64,000 nucleotides of DNA from Portulaca oleracea (lineage: Eukaryota; Streptophyta; Magnoliopsida; Caryophyllales; Portulacaceae): positions 49,928,513 through 49,992,512 of the forward strand of contig CM055870.1 in NCBI GenBank assembly GCA_029582165.1, written 5' to 3'. Under the pieces are notes generated by a model. That model saw only the letters and a list, made by a program, of their open reading frames with translations. It was not told the DNA's origin and did no database searches. Position numbers and translations under genes: made by a program. This document shows, piece by piece, positions 25,091 through 35,800 of the stretch. The number at the start of each line of letters is the position of its first letter. The first letter of the stretch is position 1.

Positions 25091-26911
25091 GAATAGGTCT
25101 ACCTTATGAGCCTTGAAGAAGAAAATCTTCCTTTCCTTGCCCATCGCTAGCACCTCGGATGCTCCTTCTTTCTAGGAGAGTAATTATGTTGTCCTTGGCT
25201 CGCCAAGCTTTTCTACGCGAACCTACAGAAGCACGAAATCAAAAACAATATTTATTGGTCCATCAAGTTGATTTACTAAGAAATCGTCCGTACCCCCCGT
25301 TACCCTTGAGCGCATCTTCTTCCTCTCCCCTAACTTCGCCAACCAACCCACCTCTAATACATCCCCCTTTGAAGTCATTCATCAGTTCCTCGCGAAGTAT
25401 GCCCCCTCTCTCACCACCAAACCAAAAAATATGACATATACCTCTCTCCCCCTTCAAAGGTCATTTCTTTTCCTTCATCCTTGTTCGTACTCTCTACCCC
25501 AAAGGATCCTCCAAAGAGGTTCTCAATGAAACAACCATGGAACTTCTCTACCATCTTCATGAAGGCAAGAGCCCCAACTTCAAAGACATCATTCTTGACT
25601 AAATGACCTGCATCTAGGAATGGCAATCAGGTCCGAATCTGAAGCGAATCCGATTCGCTCCGAAGTAAAAACTCTGAATCTGAATCCGACAAAAAAAATC
25701 TGACTTCGAATCCGATTAAAAAAATCCGACACCGATTATGATTGAGGCGAGTATGGAGGTGACCACTTCCGATCTGATTAAGTCCGATTAATTCCGATTA
25801 TAGTAATTTATATAAATTTTTTTTACAAAAATAAAAAAAATTAGAAATCAGAGTTTTATTTTTACAAGAATGATATATTAATCGGAGGTAATCGGAGAGG
25901 TAATCGAAGTCGAAGGAAATTATTTTACGAAAAACGTATAAAAGATAACCAGAGTTGGAGGCAATCGGGGTCGGAGGTAATCGAGTCGGAGTTGGAGTTG
26001 AGTACCTCTGATTAAGTGCAAATTTGGAGGTCCACCCACCTCCGATTAATTGGATTTGGAGGTGACTTCCACCTCTGATTATTAATTGGAGCGACGGTGG
26101 AGGTGGGTACCTCCAGTCCGCCTCCGACCTGTTGTCATCCCTACCCACGTCGTTGCTGCTGTTCCTCGCCCTTCTCCTCTTCCCAACTGCATCATTCTCA
26201 ATCACATCTTCCATGGTTTCTCTGCCCCTCTCCAAAACCCTCATGCCCATTGACATCGAGACTCACAAGGACCTTGGGTTTATTCCTTAACCGAATGGTC
26301 CCTAGATTCATGAATCTAAACTCCTATAAGCTGACACTTCAACGGTCTCCTTTGTCATCGCCGCAGACATCAAAGATATGGTTGTAGATCTTGTCATAGC
26401 AAATGCTTATTACTGTGCGACGACACTGAAGACACTCATGACTCTGGTCTTTGACCATTCCGCTGTTGTGCACACGTTGAAGACTCTCTCCCTCGGCTCG
26501 ATGATCATGTACAATCCCTGTTTCCCACCCAGCTAATTGTTGTTGCGACTCCAGCTAATGTTGTGCACTTGTGCCTACCTCCTCTGAGGATGCAGCCGAT
26601 GCTCTTAGTGTCTCGTCTGTTGACCCAATTATCCTCACACCAGTTCCACTTAACCCCTCCTCCCCTTCCGAAGCCTAGTATTTTTTCTATGCGCTTGAAA
26701 AATTGTTTTCCCTTGTCTTGCAAAACATTTCCCCCCCTCCTTTTTTCATGAATGAAAAGAAGGGGGAGATTGTTCTGGTTTATTTGGCTTATTTATGGGT
26801 TTATAGTAACTATTGTCTACTTGAATTTGTCATGTTATGTTGCTTCTCCTTGTCTATTATATTTGTGAACATATGCGTAGAATTTTGTCTTTCATTTAAA
26901 AAGGGAGAGAT
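25091..26911 (+). other. Sirevirus B post-RNase H region, second part
   Basis: It continues the Sirevirus interior after the second gaata copy. It shows scattered open pieces rich in Pro, Ser and Leu (for example 26563-26751) and two polypurine tracts: agggggagattg at 26761-26772 and the mutated aagggagagat at 26901-26911, directly before the 3' LTR. It may be the remains of an envelope-like ORF, but no motif proves this. Confidence 0.5.
25615..26143. mobile_element. hAT MITE in the Sirevirus interior
   Basis: The ends TAGGAATGGCAATCAGGTC and its imperfect complement ending TGTTGTCATCCCTA form inverted repeats. The 8-base flanks cctgcatc and cccacgtc are only partly alike, so the duplication has decayed. 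The interior is full of ccgatt/aatcgg-type motifs. Confidence 0.7.
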
Positions 26912-28141
26912 TGAAGAACCCTCCAATCCCCTTAACGGTTCCTTGACTAACAGGTTAGGCAAATGCATTGAGTTTGAATTGAAAGCTGAAATTCTTTGTT
27001 TGGTTATTTGACCTTGATAGGTTGTTAAATGAACGTCTTAGCTAGATCTTCGTCAAGTAACACGCTACTTCCCTCAACAAGCCTTATAAGGTAAGGATTT
27101 TGTGTGATTGATTTAAACATTGTAAATTGATCCTTGTTTTAGCTTGTGCAGATTTAGCATAAGCCTCTTTGGAAAGGAACAAGCACACCATAGGGAAGAG
27201 GAAGCATATCTTAGCAGGTAGGGGTTGGTACAATATTCGTAATCCAAGATTCGATCCAAAAATTTAAAAATCTAATCTGGAAATTTTGATAATTAGTGGA
27301 TAATTTTTTTTTTTGGGGCGAATGTCCGATCCATTATTTTTCTTTGGATCACGGATCGGAAAATAAATTCTTCGGATAATGGATCAGATAACCGAGAATC
27401 TGAAATTTTTTCGCAGGCTTCTAAACCAATAGCCCGCCAGTTGTCACCGACAGGCTGTGTCATTCTGTTTGTGTTTCATGTCGTACCCCGTGGATAATCC
27501 ATTATCTGATCCAAAAGTCCGATTAATCGTGAATTTTGGGACGGGATACGGATCACAAAAATTATAATCCGACAATCTGGTTAACCAAAAATTCGCTTAT
27601 CCGTAATTTACGGATCGGGATATTGATTATCCGAATATCTGGTTATCCGATCCATTTTTATGTTCAGATTGGTTATCGGATCCGCGCCCACCTCTATTAG
27701 CAGGAATCAAGTTGGAAAGCATCAAGCCCCATGTTTGGAAAGGACGATATGATTGAGTATGCTTGCCTTTTTGGCCTAAAGATTCCTTCACAGCTGGACC
27801 GTCTCTAACGTTCCATTTACTGAATTGGCTAGAAAAAGAAGATGAAGACAAATGATAAGATCAACGAACTGCATCCCAATGATTGTGATCATAAGCATTC
27901 TCTGTTTACTCATTGTATTCCGTCATAGTTGTAATCCTTTGTAGCTAAGTGAGAGTACTTGATTTAAGTGAAATCAGGGACTATAAGTACCTGAAAACTT
28001 GTATCTAAGAAGTTGTTGAGGGACTAGCTATGCGAGAAGGCTCTAGGATTTCTTGCAAGTTCTTGAGGAAGTTGTTGAGGAATTTCTTGCAAGTTGTCCT
28101 TAAAGTGTTGAGCCAGTGACGGGTACTCAATCAAGGAGAAT
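26912..28141 (+). repeat. 3' LTR of Sirevirus B, truncated and split
   Basis: It starts TGAAGAACCCTCC and follows the 5' LTR until tcaatcaaggaga (28129-28141), where similarity ends. The last 245 or so bases of the LTR, including the C-run and terminal TTTCA, are missing. It is split at 27219-27696 by a hAT MITE. The loss of the end means the original target duplication cannot be checked. Confidence 0.8.
27219..27696. mobile_element. hAT MITE in the Sirevirus 3' LTR
   Basis: An exact 8-bp duplication ttagcagg flanks it (27211-27218 and 27697-27704). The ends are TAGGGGTTGGTAC and GCGCCCACCTCTA. The empty site is visible in the 5' LTR (caacaggagtcaag, near 11418), proving the insertion. The interior has repeated ggatcgga/atccgat motifs. 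Confidence 0.9.
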
Positions 28142-28710
28142 GTTCACCATTGACAAGCTTTGAAAGGACAACACTTAGTTTGGTGAATTATTCGTCCTAA
28201 GCTCACAATCAGTGTTTCTTCAGTCCCTTTTTTATTATTGATTTTGTATAAAGTACTCCAAAGCTCACCAAATATATATCACATCCACAAAAGATCGAAG
28301 AACAACATATGAGAGACAATGATGAAAGTTAGTGAAAATGATGAGGATTTGAGATTAATGAATCATAGAGGAAGAGAGAGATGAAAGGTAGATTAAGTTA
28401 AACTAGAGAGAAAAATAAGGGCATTTTCGTCTTTTTCAATATCTTTCATCGGATTTCAACCAAACTAATCGGAATGTTACCCATGAGCCATTTAATTAAA
28501 TATAATGTCACATGGGAGTGCATTAAATAAAAGTGGTGTCCTATCAGCCACTTATCAAAAATGTGTGGCACCTCCTAGCAATTTTTTTGCAATTTGAGGT
28601 GTAAGGAAAAGTTTAATTAAATTATAACATACATAAAATATAAAATGACCATATTACCTTAACTCTAATTGAATCATAACACACACACACATTCATCTCT
28701 CTCTCCAACT
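28142..28710. other. Intergenic, nothing recognised
   Basis: The stretch begins where the Sirevirus 3' LTR breaks off. No coding region or element ends were found. Confidence 0.45.
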
Positions 28711-28711
28711 C

Positions 28712-28764
<53 letters not shown>

Positions 28765-28835
28765 CAGTGCACACACATACACACATCTCTCTCTCTCTCT
28801 CTCTCTCCCTCTCTCACTCTTCCTCTCTCTTACAC
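28711..28835. repeat. CT and CA microsatellites
   Basis: A (CT)n run of about 50 bases (28711-28760), a short CA-rich bridge, and more CT repeats to 28830 directly abut the hAT-like element. The Arg-Glu and Leu-Ser frames that they open on both strands are artefacts. Confidence 0.9.
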
Positions 28836-30131
28836 CAGGCCCGGTCCTGACCTTTTTGGGGCCCCGGGCAATATAGTAGACAAATTTATAGATTAGGGCC
28901 CTTTTAACAAAATGTGTCAAACAATTAGGGAAAGATTAACTTTTTTTAGGATGAAATTGATACAAAATGTGGCATAAAAGAAAATCTAGTCACAATCTTA
29001 TGTGAAATATTTTTGAACATTCACGTAAAGCCTAAAAAAATAATAAAAAAAACAAGCAAATATTCACAATTATCATGATACTATCAAGGCCGATAATCGC
29101 GTTACTGTGTGTAAAATTTATGGATAAAAGGCAGTATGGTAAAAGTTAAATTTTGATAATTTTCGGCAAATTCATGCTAATATATCAAAATGAAAATTTG
29201 TTTGTTTTTTAACTTTGATAAATTTGGTAAATTTAGACAAAGATTTGTAAATTTTAGTAAATTAAATTTACCCTGCAATTTGACATATCTTAGCGACTTT
29301 TATGCAATATTTTCAAAAATACCATCTAGAGCAGTCAATTACGCTTATACTCTGAAAATAATGAATAGTACCCCTCATCTATTCCCAAAAACAATTACTG
29401 CATGTTTTGCAACCAACCCCAAACGCTCTATTTCACATACAAGTGGTGCAGGACTTGATTAGGGTCCCATTGATGGGAAAAAAATTGAAAGATGACTTAA
29501 TTTTATGAAAGAATAAAGTTAACACCAATTTTCTTCCAAAATTGGTAGGAAATATTTTAACAGATGACAAGCTAAAAAGATTGACATACCGCATACATTG
29601 ATTGTCAAATTCAATTAAACAACAACTGGGATGACTTGCGAAATTGACTTGTGAAATTGTCTCTTAATCAAATGAAAATTATTATTATGGAGGAGGTGTA
29701 GAAATTTGGTGTTGGTAAAGATGGAAGAAATTCTGCTGCTAATGGAATATTGAACTTAATGGTGGTGGGTAAAATATTATTGCTCGTTTGAATATCTAAA
29801 GGTTGAACTAATTTTGGTATTTGTGGAAGAAGACGGCAAGACATAATAAAAGAGGAAGATTATTAGCCGAATGGCCGGGGACTTGGGGAAGAAACTTTAT
29901 TGCTGAATTAATTAATTTGTCTCCTCTAGAAAAAAAAAGGAAAAAAGAATAGCAAAGTTGAATTAATTGTTGGGCGTTGAACTGTATTATTGAACACTGG
30001 GTTTGGGGCCCATGTGATACTAAACAACTAAAGTTGCCAGCGGTTGGGGGCCCCTCAAGTCTAAGCCAATTTTTCAAAAATTCGTGGGCCCTGGGCAGTG
30101 GTCCCTTGGGCCTACCCCAGGGCAGGGCCTG
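28836..30131. mobile_element. Non-autonomous hAT-like element, 1.3 kb
   Basis: The ends CAGGCCCGGTCCTGA and CAGGGCAGGGCCTG form short inverted repeats, each followed by ggggccc/gggccc motifs. The flanks cttacac and cttacat suggest a 7-8 bp duplication with one change. The interior has no transposase; part of it (29100-29290) belongs to the ttaccaaaa repeat family seen at 33850 and 45730. Confidence 0.65.
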
Positions 30132-30147
30132 CTTACATATACACACA

Positions 30148-30156
30148 TCTCTCTCT

Positions 30157-30200
<44 letters not shown>

Positions 30201-30245
30201 GTAAAGAGAAAGTAGGTAGAGAGAGAGGGGAGGGGTAGAGAGAGA
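30148..30245. repeat. CT-GA microsatellite
   Basis: A short (CT)n run passes directly into (GA)n of about 40 bases at 30160-30199, then a G-rich purine tract follows. The switch makes a small perfect fold-back. Confidence 0.9.
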
Positions 30246-30619
30246 ATGAGTATAAAACTAATATATGAGTGTAATACAATGTCATTGGATTACATATAAT
30301 ATGAAAGGGCAAATATGTTAATTAAATGCTTACTCTTATGAACTCTCCTGATTGAGTTTCCAAGGAAGGGTAAATAGTTTACCTTTATAAACACTCTCAT
30401 ATCCTCACCCTCCTTTACACAATTACTCTTATGAACCTTCTTTCTAAACTCTCTTACCAAGCGGACCCTTAGAGTCATCTTAGTAGCAAATGATTAAACT
30501 AATGCAAGCTCTACTTTCTTATATGACAAGTAGTTCTTACCCAATGCTGCGAAGCCCCTTCCCCTCCCTTTGGTTCTTAGTTGACTAGAGACCACAACAA
30601 AATAGCAATCTACTAGTGA
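30246..30619. other. Intergenic, nothing recognised
   Basis: Mixed-composition DNA without a supported gene or element end. Confidence 0.45.
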
Positions 30620-31098
30620 TGTTAAGTAGAGAATACTTATTAATTATAGGCATATCGAGTTCGGGTAAATATAGGTCGGGTGTATTTCGGGTTTGGGTGA
30701 ATACGGGTAATGTATTTCGATTTCGGGTCAACCCAACGGGTTATGATTGCGACTTTTTCGGCTTTTTCTTTTTAAAAGTAGTCTCTAAATACTACTTTTT
30801 GTACAATATACATAGTAAAATATGATTATCTTCTAGTAATGATAGATTATTGTAACTATTTTAACTTAAATTATAGAAATAACAAATAAATAAGCTGCAC
30901 TTATAGTTTAATAGTTAAAAATTCCAATTAAAAGTCACAAATTTTAATAAAGTTAAATTTAAAAAGTTAATTTTTCGGGTCAAACGGGCGGGTCGAGTTT
31001 GACCCGCTAATTTTCGGGTTTGGTGTATTTCGGGTTATGTTGAAAAAATCGTACCCAAAACCCAGAAATTCCGGGCGAGTTCGGGTCGGATCAGAAAT
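30620..31098. mobile_element. Degenerate hAT-like MITE
   Basis: Dense ttcgggt/acccgaa motifs occur at both ends (30650-30740, 30975-31090) around an AT-rich core, the same layout as the other hAT MITEs here. The right end reads aaattaccaggtcta, like the common TAGACCTGG terminus. The left terminus is not clear and no target duplication was found. Confidence 0.5.
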
Positions 31099-31575
31099 TA
31101 CCAGGTCTAATGAGATTAGTCTTGAACTATAAATTTAGAAATCTTATTAGTTTCGAAACTTCATTTATAAATATGAATATGTGACGATGAAATCCTTAAA
31201 TGATGTATGAAATGAAAATATTAGTTGTATATGTAAGACTGTAAGAGTACAAAACTTTAAATTTTGTAAGGAAAATATGTTCCAAAACTGGTAGAATGCA
31301 TTATTTAAAAGAAAATTACCAAGAATAGTGACCATTATCTATCAGTCGCTAATCATCGACAGCAAAATAATTGTCCCTTATTTATCTTTAATGTTTTGAG
31401 TATATGGATAGAACAAGCTTTGATGTGGATCTTTTAGGCCTAATATATATTACATGTACTAAAATTTGTGGTTCAAGTTATATGCACTTATACAGTGAAC
31501 CATTACACTATTGAAAATTAACAATCTAATATATGCAGATGAAAAATAACCCTATTTAAAGCATATGCTCAAAAA
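31099..31575. other. Intergenic, nothing recognised
   Basis: AT-rich DNA with no supported feature. Confidence 0.45.
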
Positions 31576-31690
31576 ACATGTGATAAATTGCATTTTAGGC
31601 CCAATCACGTGGGTGTAATGGGTTACTGGTCCAAGGACATGTGATAAGTTGCATTTGCTCAACCACGTGGGTGTAATGGGTCACTGGTCC
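31576..31690. repeat. Tandem duplication, about 57 bp unit
   Basis: Two adjacent copies (31576-31636 and 31637-31690) share acatgtgataa, cacgtgggtgtaatggg and actggtcca. The second copy lacks a few bases in the middle. Confidence 0.85.
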
Positions 31691-31728
31691 ATTATCCATG
31701 CTTATAGTAGATTATTTTATATAATTTT

Positions 31729-32074
31729 AGGGTTATTTACTCTAAAGTATCACCCAAGAAGCAAATTGACCATAAAGTAAAGTATTCGGAGGACAATGAA
31801 GTCCAAACATAAAATATATGGAGACCAGTAGGATTGATGTGGCATAATTTTTTTTATAAAAAAAAATTTTTTTTTTTTTAATTTTTTTCCTAAGTTATCT
31901 TAGAATTTTTTTTATAAAAAAATCTATTAAACATATTATATTTTAAAAACCCTAAAAAAATAATTTTTAAAAAAAATCATGTTACATCAACCTCATTAAT
32001 TTCGACCTTATTATCCTCTAAATTTTTTATGGTCAATTTGTTTCTTGGCCATCCGTTAGAGTCAATAACACATA
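31729..32074. mobile_element. Fold-back MITE
   Basis: The left arm (gggttatttactctaaagta, then gcaaattgaccataaa) is repeated in inverted order at the right end up to about 32074 (ttgactctaac on the complement). The arms are about 100 bp, with an A/T-homopolymer core. No clear target duplication. Confidence 0.65.
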
Positions 32075-32344
32075 CATTTAAGATCCTAAAAATGTCATTT
32101 ACCTTTGATGTGGATTTTTTTAAGGCCCGCCCCTACCACATGGGCCTAATGGTCACCACACCACTCAACAGGCCATTATCCATACCTATTGCACACAATT
32201 TTACATATTTTTAACAATATTCTTTCCATATCTTCTCATCTAAAAAGTACCTAGAAACATCATAAATGGCATTGGCATACATGGATTAGCCATCATCCCG
32301 GCCAAAAATTAGAGTATTGCAGCTTGCTATTTTCTAACGTGGTA

Positions 32345-32556
32345 ACTCTGTTCCAAATTAATTATCATTTTGTCTAAATTTTGACTATTAATTATTCATA
32401 TATTATAATGAGTTTCAATATGAAATTACCATCATTAGAAAAAAGATATTTTCCTTACAATTATAATAGAGGTAATTTTATATCGTAACTCATTATAATG
32501 TGTAAATAATTAACGGTCAGAATTAGTCAAAATGACAAATAATTTGGAACGGAGGA
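32345..32556. mobile_element. Stowaway MITE 2, in the 3' flank of the transporter gene
   Basis: Its ends resemble ctctgttccaaatta and taatttggaacggagga, with TA on both sides (32343-32344 and 32557-32558). It lies 29 bases beyond the stop codon of the minus-strand transporter gene, so it probably forms part of the 3' UTR. Confidence 0.8.
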
Positions 32557-32585
32557 TAACATCACCCTAAACATGGGGAAACTAC

Positions 32586-32852
32586 CTACTGGTCTTCCGA
32601 TACGATGGCATTTGGCTTCTGAAGCTTGTCATTTGAAATGTTATCGGCCAATGCAAGGCCCTTTGTCTCAAATGGAAGTAAAAACGCACATATCGATGCG
32701 ACGAATGCCACCCCGGCAAAGAGTCCGAGTGCTGCAGTCTGATGACAAGATTGTACCAAGGCTACTGCTACAAGAGGGCATGTCATGCCACCGATTCTAC
32801 CCATTGAACTTCCTGCTCCTACGCCTGTGCTTCTTAATTGTGTTGGGTATAT
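32586..32852 (-). CDS. OCT7: OCT7-like exon 5
   Basis: It encodes residues 423-510 and the TAG stop (32588-32586): [38 protein letters not shown], the last membrane segment [16 protein letters not shown], and a hydrophilic tail. The acceptor is ACAG|ATAT. Confidence 0.92.
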   Translation of the reverse strand: MYPTQLRSTGVGAGSSMGRIGGMTCPLVAVALVQSCHQTAALGLFAGVAFVASICAFLLPFETKGLALADNISNDKLQKPNAIVSEDQ

Positions 32853-35800
32853 CTGTGTCATCCGAGTCAACAAACATGAGTTTACCACTTTAACCTAGTT
32901 AACGTGTTTAGTTAACTTAGTATACTTGGTTCATATTATTTGTCATATTAGAAATCGTGTCAGTCAAGGTTCAAAAACTCTTACCTTCATCAAATATAAT
33001 GATTTGGTAAATCTATGTCATCCAATTTAACAAACAACAACAACAACAAACCCCAGAATATTTACGTTGAAATGGGGCCTGCGGGGTTCAGATATAGGTA
33101 GTCTTTTCCCATGTAAGGGAATGTATGGAGAGGCTGATTCTGACGGATTCAAAATTCAAATCAGCCAACATATGTTTACTGATTTAACTTGGCTAACTTG
33201 TTTATGGATCCTTTTATACTTGAACAAAACATTAAAAGGGGGGGGGGGGCATTTTTGCTTGGTAATGAATTGTATATATCATTGATATGGAGAGTAATTA
33301 TAAAGTTATCTATGTTTGTAATTTAATTTTCATGTTGCCTCACATATGCTATAACTAAATACATTTCTAACTAAAATATGATTTTTGAAGCTTAAATGGA
33401 CGGAAACGTTCCCGCTAATGTGTTGTAAAATAAACTTTATTGCAATAAAAAAAAAACGATTTTGGTCCAAAATTGGTAGCAAAATCAACCAAAGTTTATT
33501 TAAAACATTTGACTCGGGCTTTCAAATCAATTCAAAATCTCAAAAATCACGTTTGGACTGGAAATATGTTCATGAGTAAATATGAGGAGATATGAAAATT
33601 AAATTGTCAATGACTTAAATAACCATGCAATCACATTTGACATTTAGGGTTATATACGCGTTAAAAAATGGAAAAAAAAAGAAATCATTTATATACTGCC
33701 TCTGTTTTTATTTATCAGTCACCTAGAAAATTGTGTTAAAAAACTTTGGCGGTTAATATCTTAATTTGTATAATCATTCATCATACAAAATCGATGTCAT
33801 TAGATTCGTAATAAAAATACTATTGAAAAAGTATAATATTCAAATTCGTGGGTAACTCCAATTTATCAAAATTTACCAGTTTACCAAAACTTACCAAAAA
33901 TTACCATACTTTTAAAAAAACAAAAAAAAATTAATTTTGATATATTGATGTAAATTTGCCAAAAGTTACCAAAAATTACCAAAAGTTACCAAAAATTACC
34001 AAAAGTTACCAAAATTTAACTTTTACCCAACTATTTTTAACCCATGAATTTGATAGGTCCTAAATGTTGAGACTGGAAACCGTAAATGAGAGATAAAAAA
34101 GCACAGAGGGAGTAGTAATCTAAATTAGTTCATTAATTATTTATATGAAATGGATAGGTTGAGTAAAGTACCTCTGGGGCATATATGTAGACAGTAGCGA
34201 AGGTTGTGCTGATGCAAGCTCGAGCTCCAAACAGAAGGGCAGTAGTTATACCCCCAGAGTAACGATGAAACACCAATGGTAGCAAGAAGGCAAAGCATAC
34301 CAGAAACATGCCTCCCATTGTTCTCTTACGCCCAAGTCTATCTACTAGCAGCCCCGCCAAGATAAGCCCAGGGAACTCTGTAAGCAAGCCAAGCAAAGTC
34401 ATCACAAAAATCCAACTTAGGCCGTCTTCTTTGAATTGGTATCTCTAACCAATCTAATCAAATCTAATCTAAACCTTACATAATTTCCCAAAAAAACGTC
34501 TTCTCTTAAACTACAATTTCCCAAAAAAACATTATAACTTATCCAATCCAATCCAAACCAAATCAATCCATCCAAACCTGATTTTAACCAATCTAAAGTA
34601 CAGAACCTTATTTGGCCTGTGTTATTTAACCAAGTTCTAACTAAACCAATGATAGCAACTTTGGCAAAAACAAGTCTTCTATTGAGTTTTGGTTTTGAGT
34701 CCAAAAAACTTTTCGACTCCCTTGATACTCATTCAAAAATGATGAGTCTTGAGGTCTGTCCTTGATATAAAATCAATATGCTTGCATATTAAACTGAAAA
34801 ATGATATGATTAATTTCTATAAGTATAATACTACATATAAAATATATAAAATTAATTAATTTTTATCCATAATTTTTTGGCAAGTGCTTAAAATATATAT
34901 AACAGATGGATTTCCTTTGATTAGAATGTCATTTTATCCATAATTCTTAACATAGCCAACACAATTGCAAATTTCTTATTATTTGATAATTAATAATACC
35001 TACAAAAAAAATTGGTGTCAAAAATCATAATAAATATTAAACAATTTCTTGGGGTAAGACATGTATAAACCGAAATCTATATTCTGAAATCTTGCACACG
35101 GCAGGGTATGAAAGGGTCGGGTTAGAGCAATCTTAACCCTAAATTTTACGATTTAGAAAGATTGGTTTCAATTGAGCCAAGATTTATTATAAATTGTTTG
35201 CTAACTACTCCTCTATGAAAAAGGAGCTGGAGGAGGTTTAATAGAGCATTTTACTTTACTCCATTACAACTTAAGTTGAAAAAAATAAGCAAATTATGGA
35301 CATTAGGGGTAAGACATTGCATGTTTCATAAGTTATAGTCATCTATTATCTAAGGATGCGTTTGGTAAGATTCCTAGGAAAATTTTGTCGGGGAAAAGTT
35401 TCCCTGGAAAGTTTTCCATTAGAAATATTTCCCCGGGAAAAACTTCCCTTAACCCCCTAAGGGAAATTTTCCCTAGGAAAACATTACAAATGGTGGGCCC
35501 CTTGTAAAAACATTCCTGAGGTCAATGTACAACCAAACATGGGGAAAATAAGTCAACTTGAAAAAAATGACCGTTTCCCCGAGGTATTTGACTTAACAAA
35601 GGCACTGTAAGTGTAAAGTGTTCACGGTGTCATGACCATTTTAAAATCCACACTTCAGTCATCAAGGACATTTACACTTAGAGAGGGTTTGGTAGTAACC
35701 CCAGGAAACTTTTCCTTAGCTCCCCCTAAAGAAAAATTTCCCTAGGAAAATGGAGAAATTGGTGGGCCCACCGTGAAGTTTTTCCCAAGGCCAACCCACA

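Larger units (their letters stand above)
11115..28141 (+). mobile_element. Sirevirus-type Ty1/copia element (B) with nested insertions
   Basis: The 5' LTR is 11115-12087, a Met primer site follows at 12090-12101, decayed gag-pol occupies 12146-17055, and the 3' LTR starts at 26912. Both LTRs begin TGAAGAA and can be followed base by base (for example cttataaggtat/aaggatttgtgtgattgatttaaaca). Inside lie an Athila-type element (17791-25090), a hAT MITE (25615-26143) and another in the 3' LTR (27219-27696). Taking these out leaves roughly 8.7 kb, the usual size of a Sirevirus. A long stretch between RNase H and the 3' LTR with repeated polypurine tracts, plus a gag with a long C-terminal extension, supports the Sirevirus assignment. 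Confidence 0.8.

Noticed and set aside
28669..28920. Leu-Ser and Arg-Glu frames on both strands
   Set aside because: They are translations of CT/GA microsatellites.
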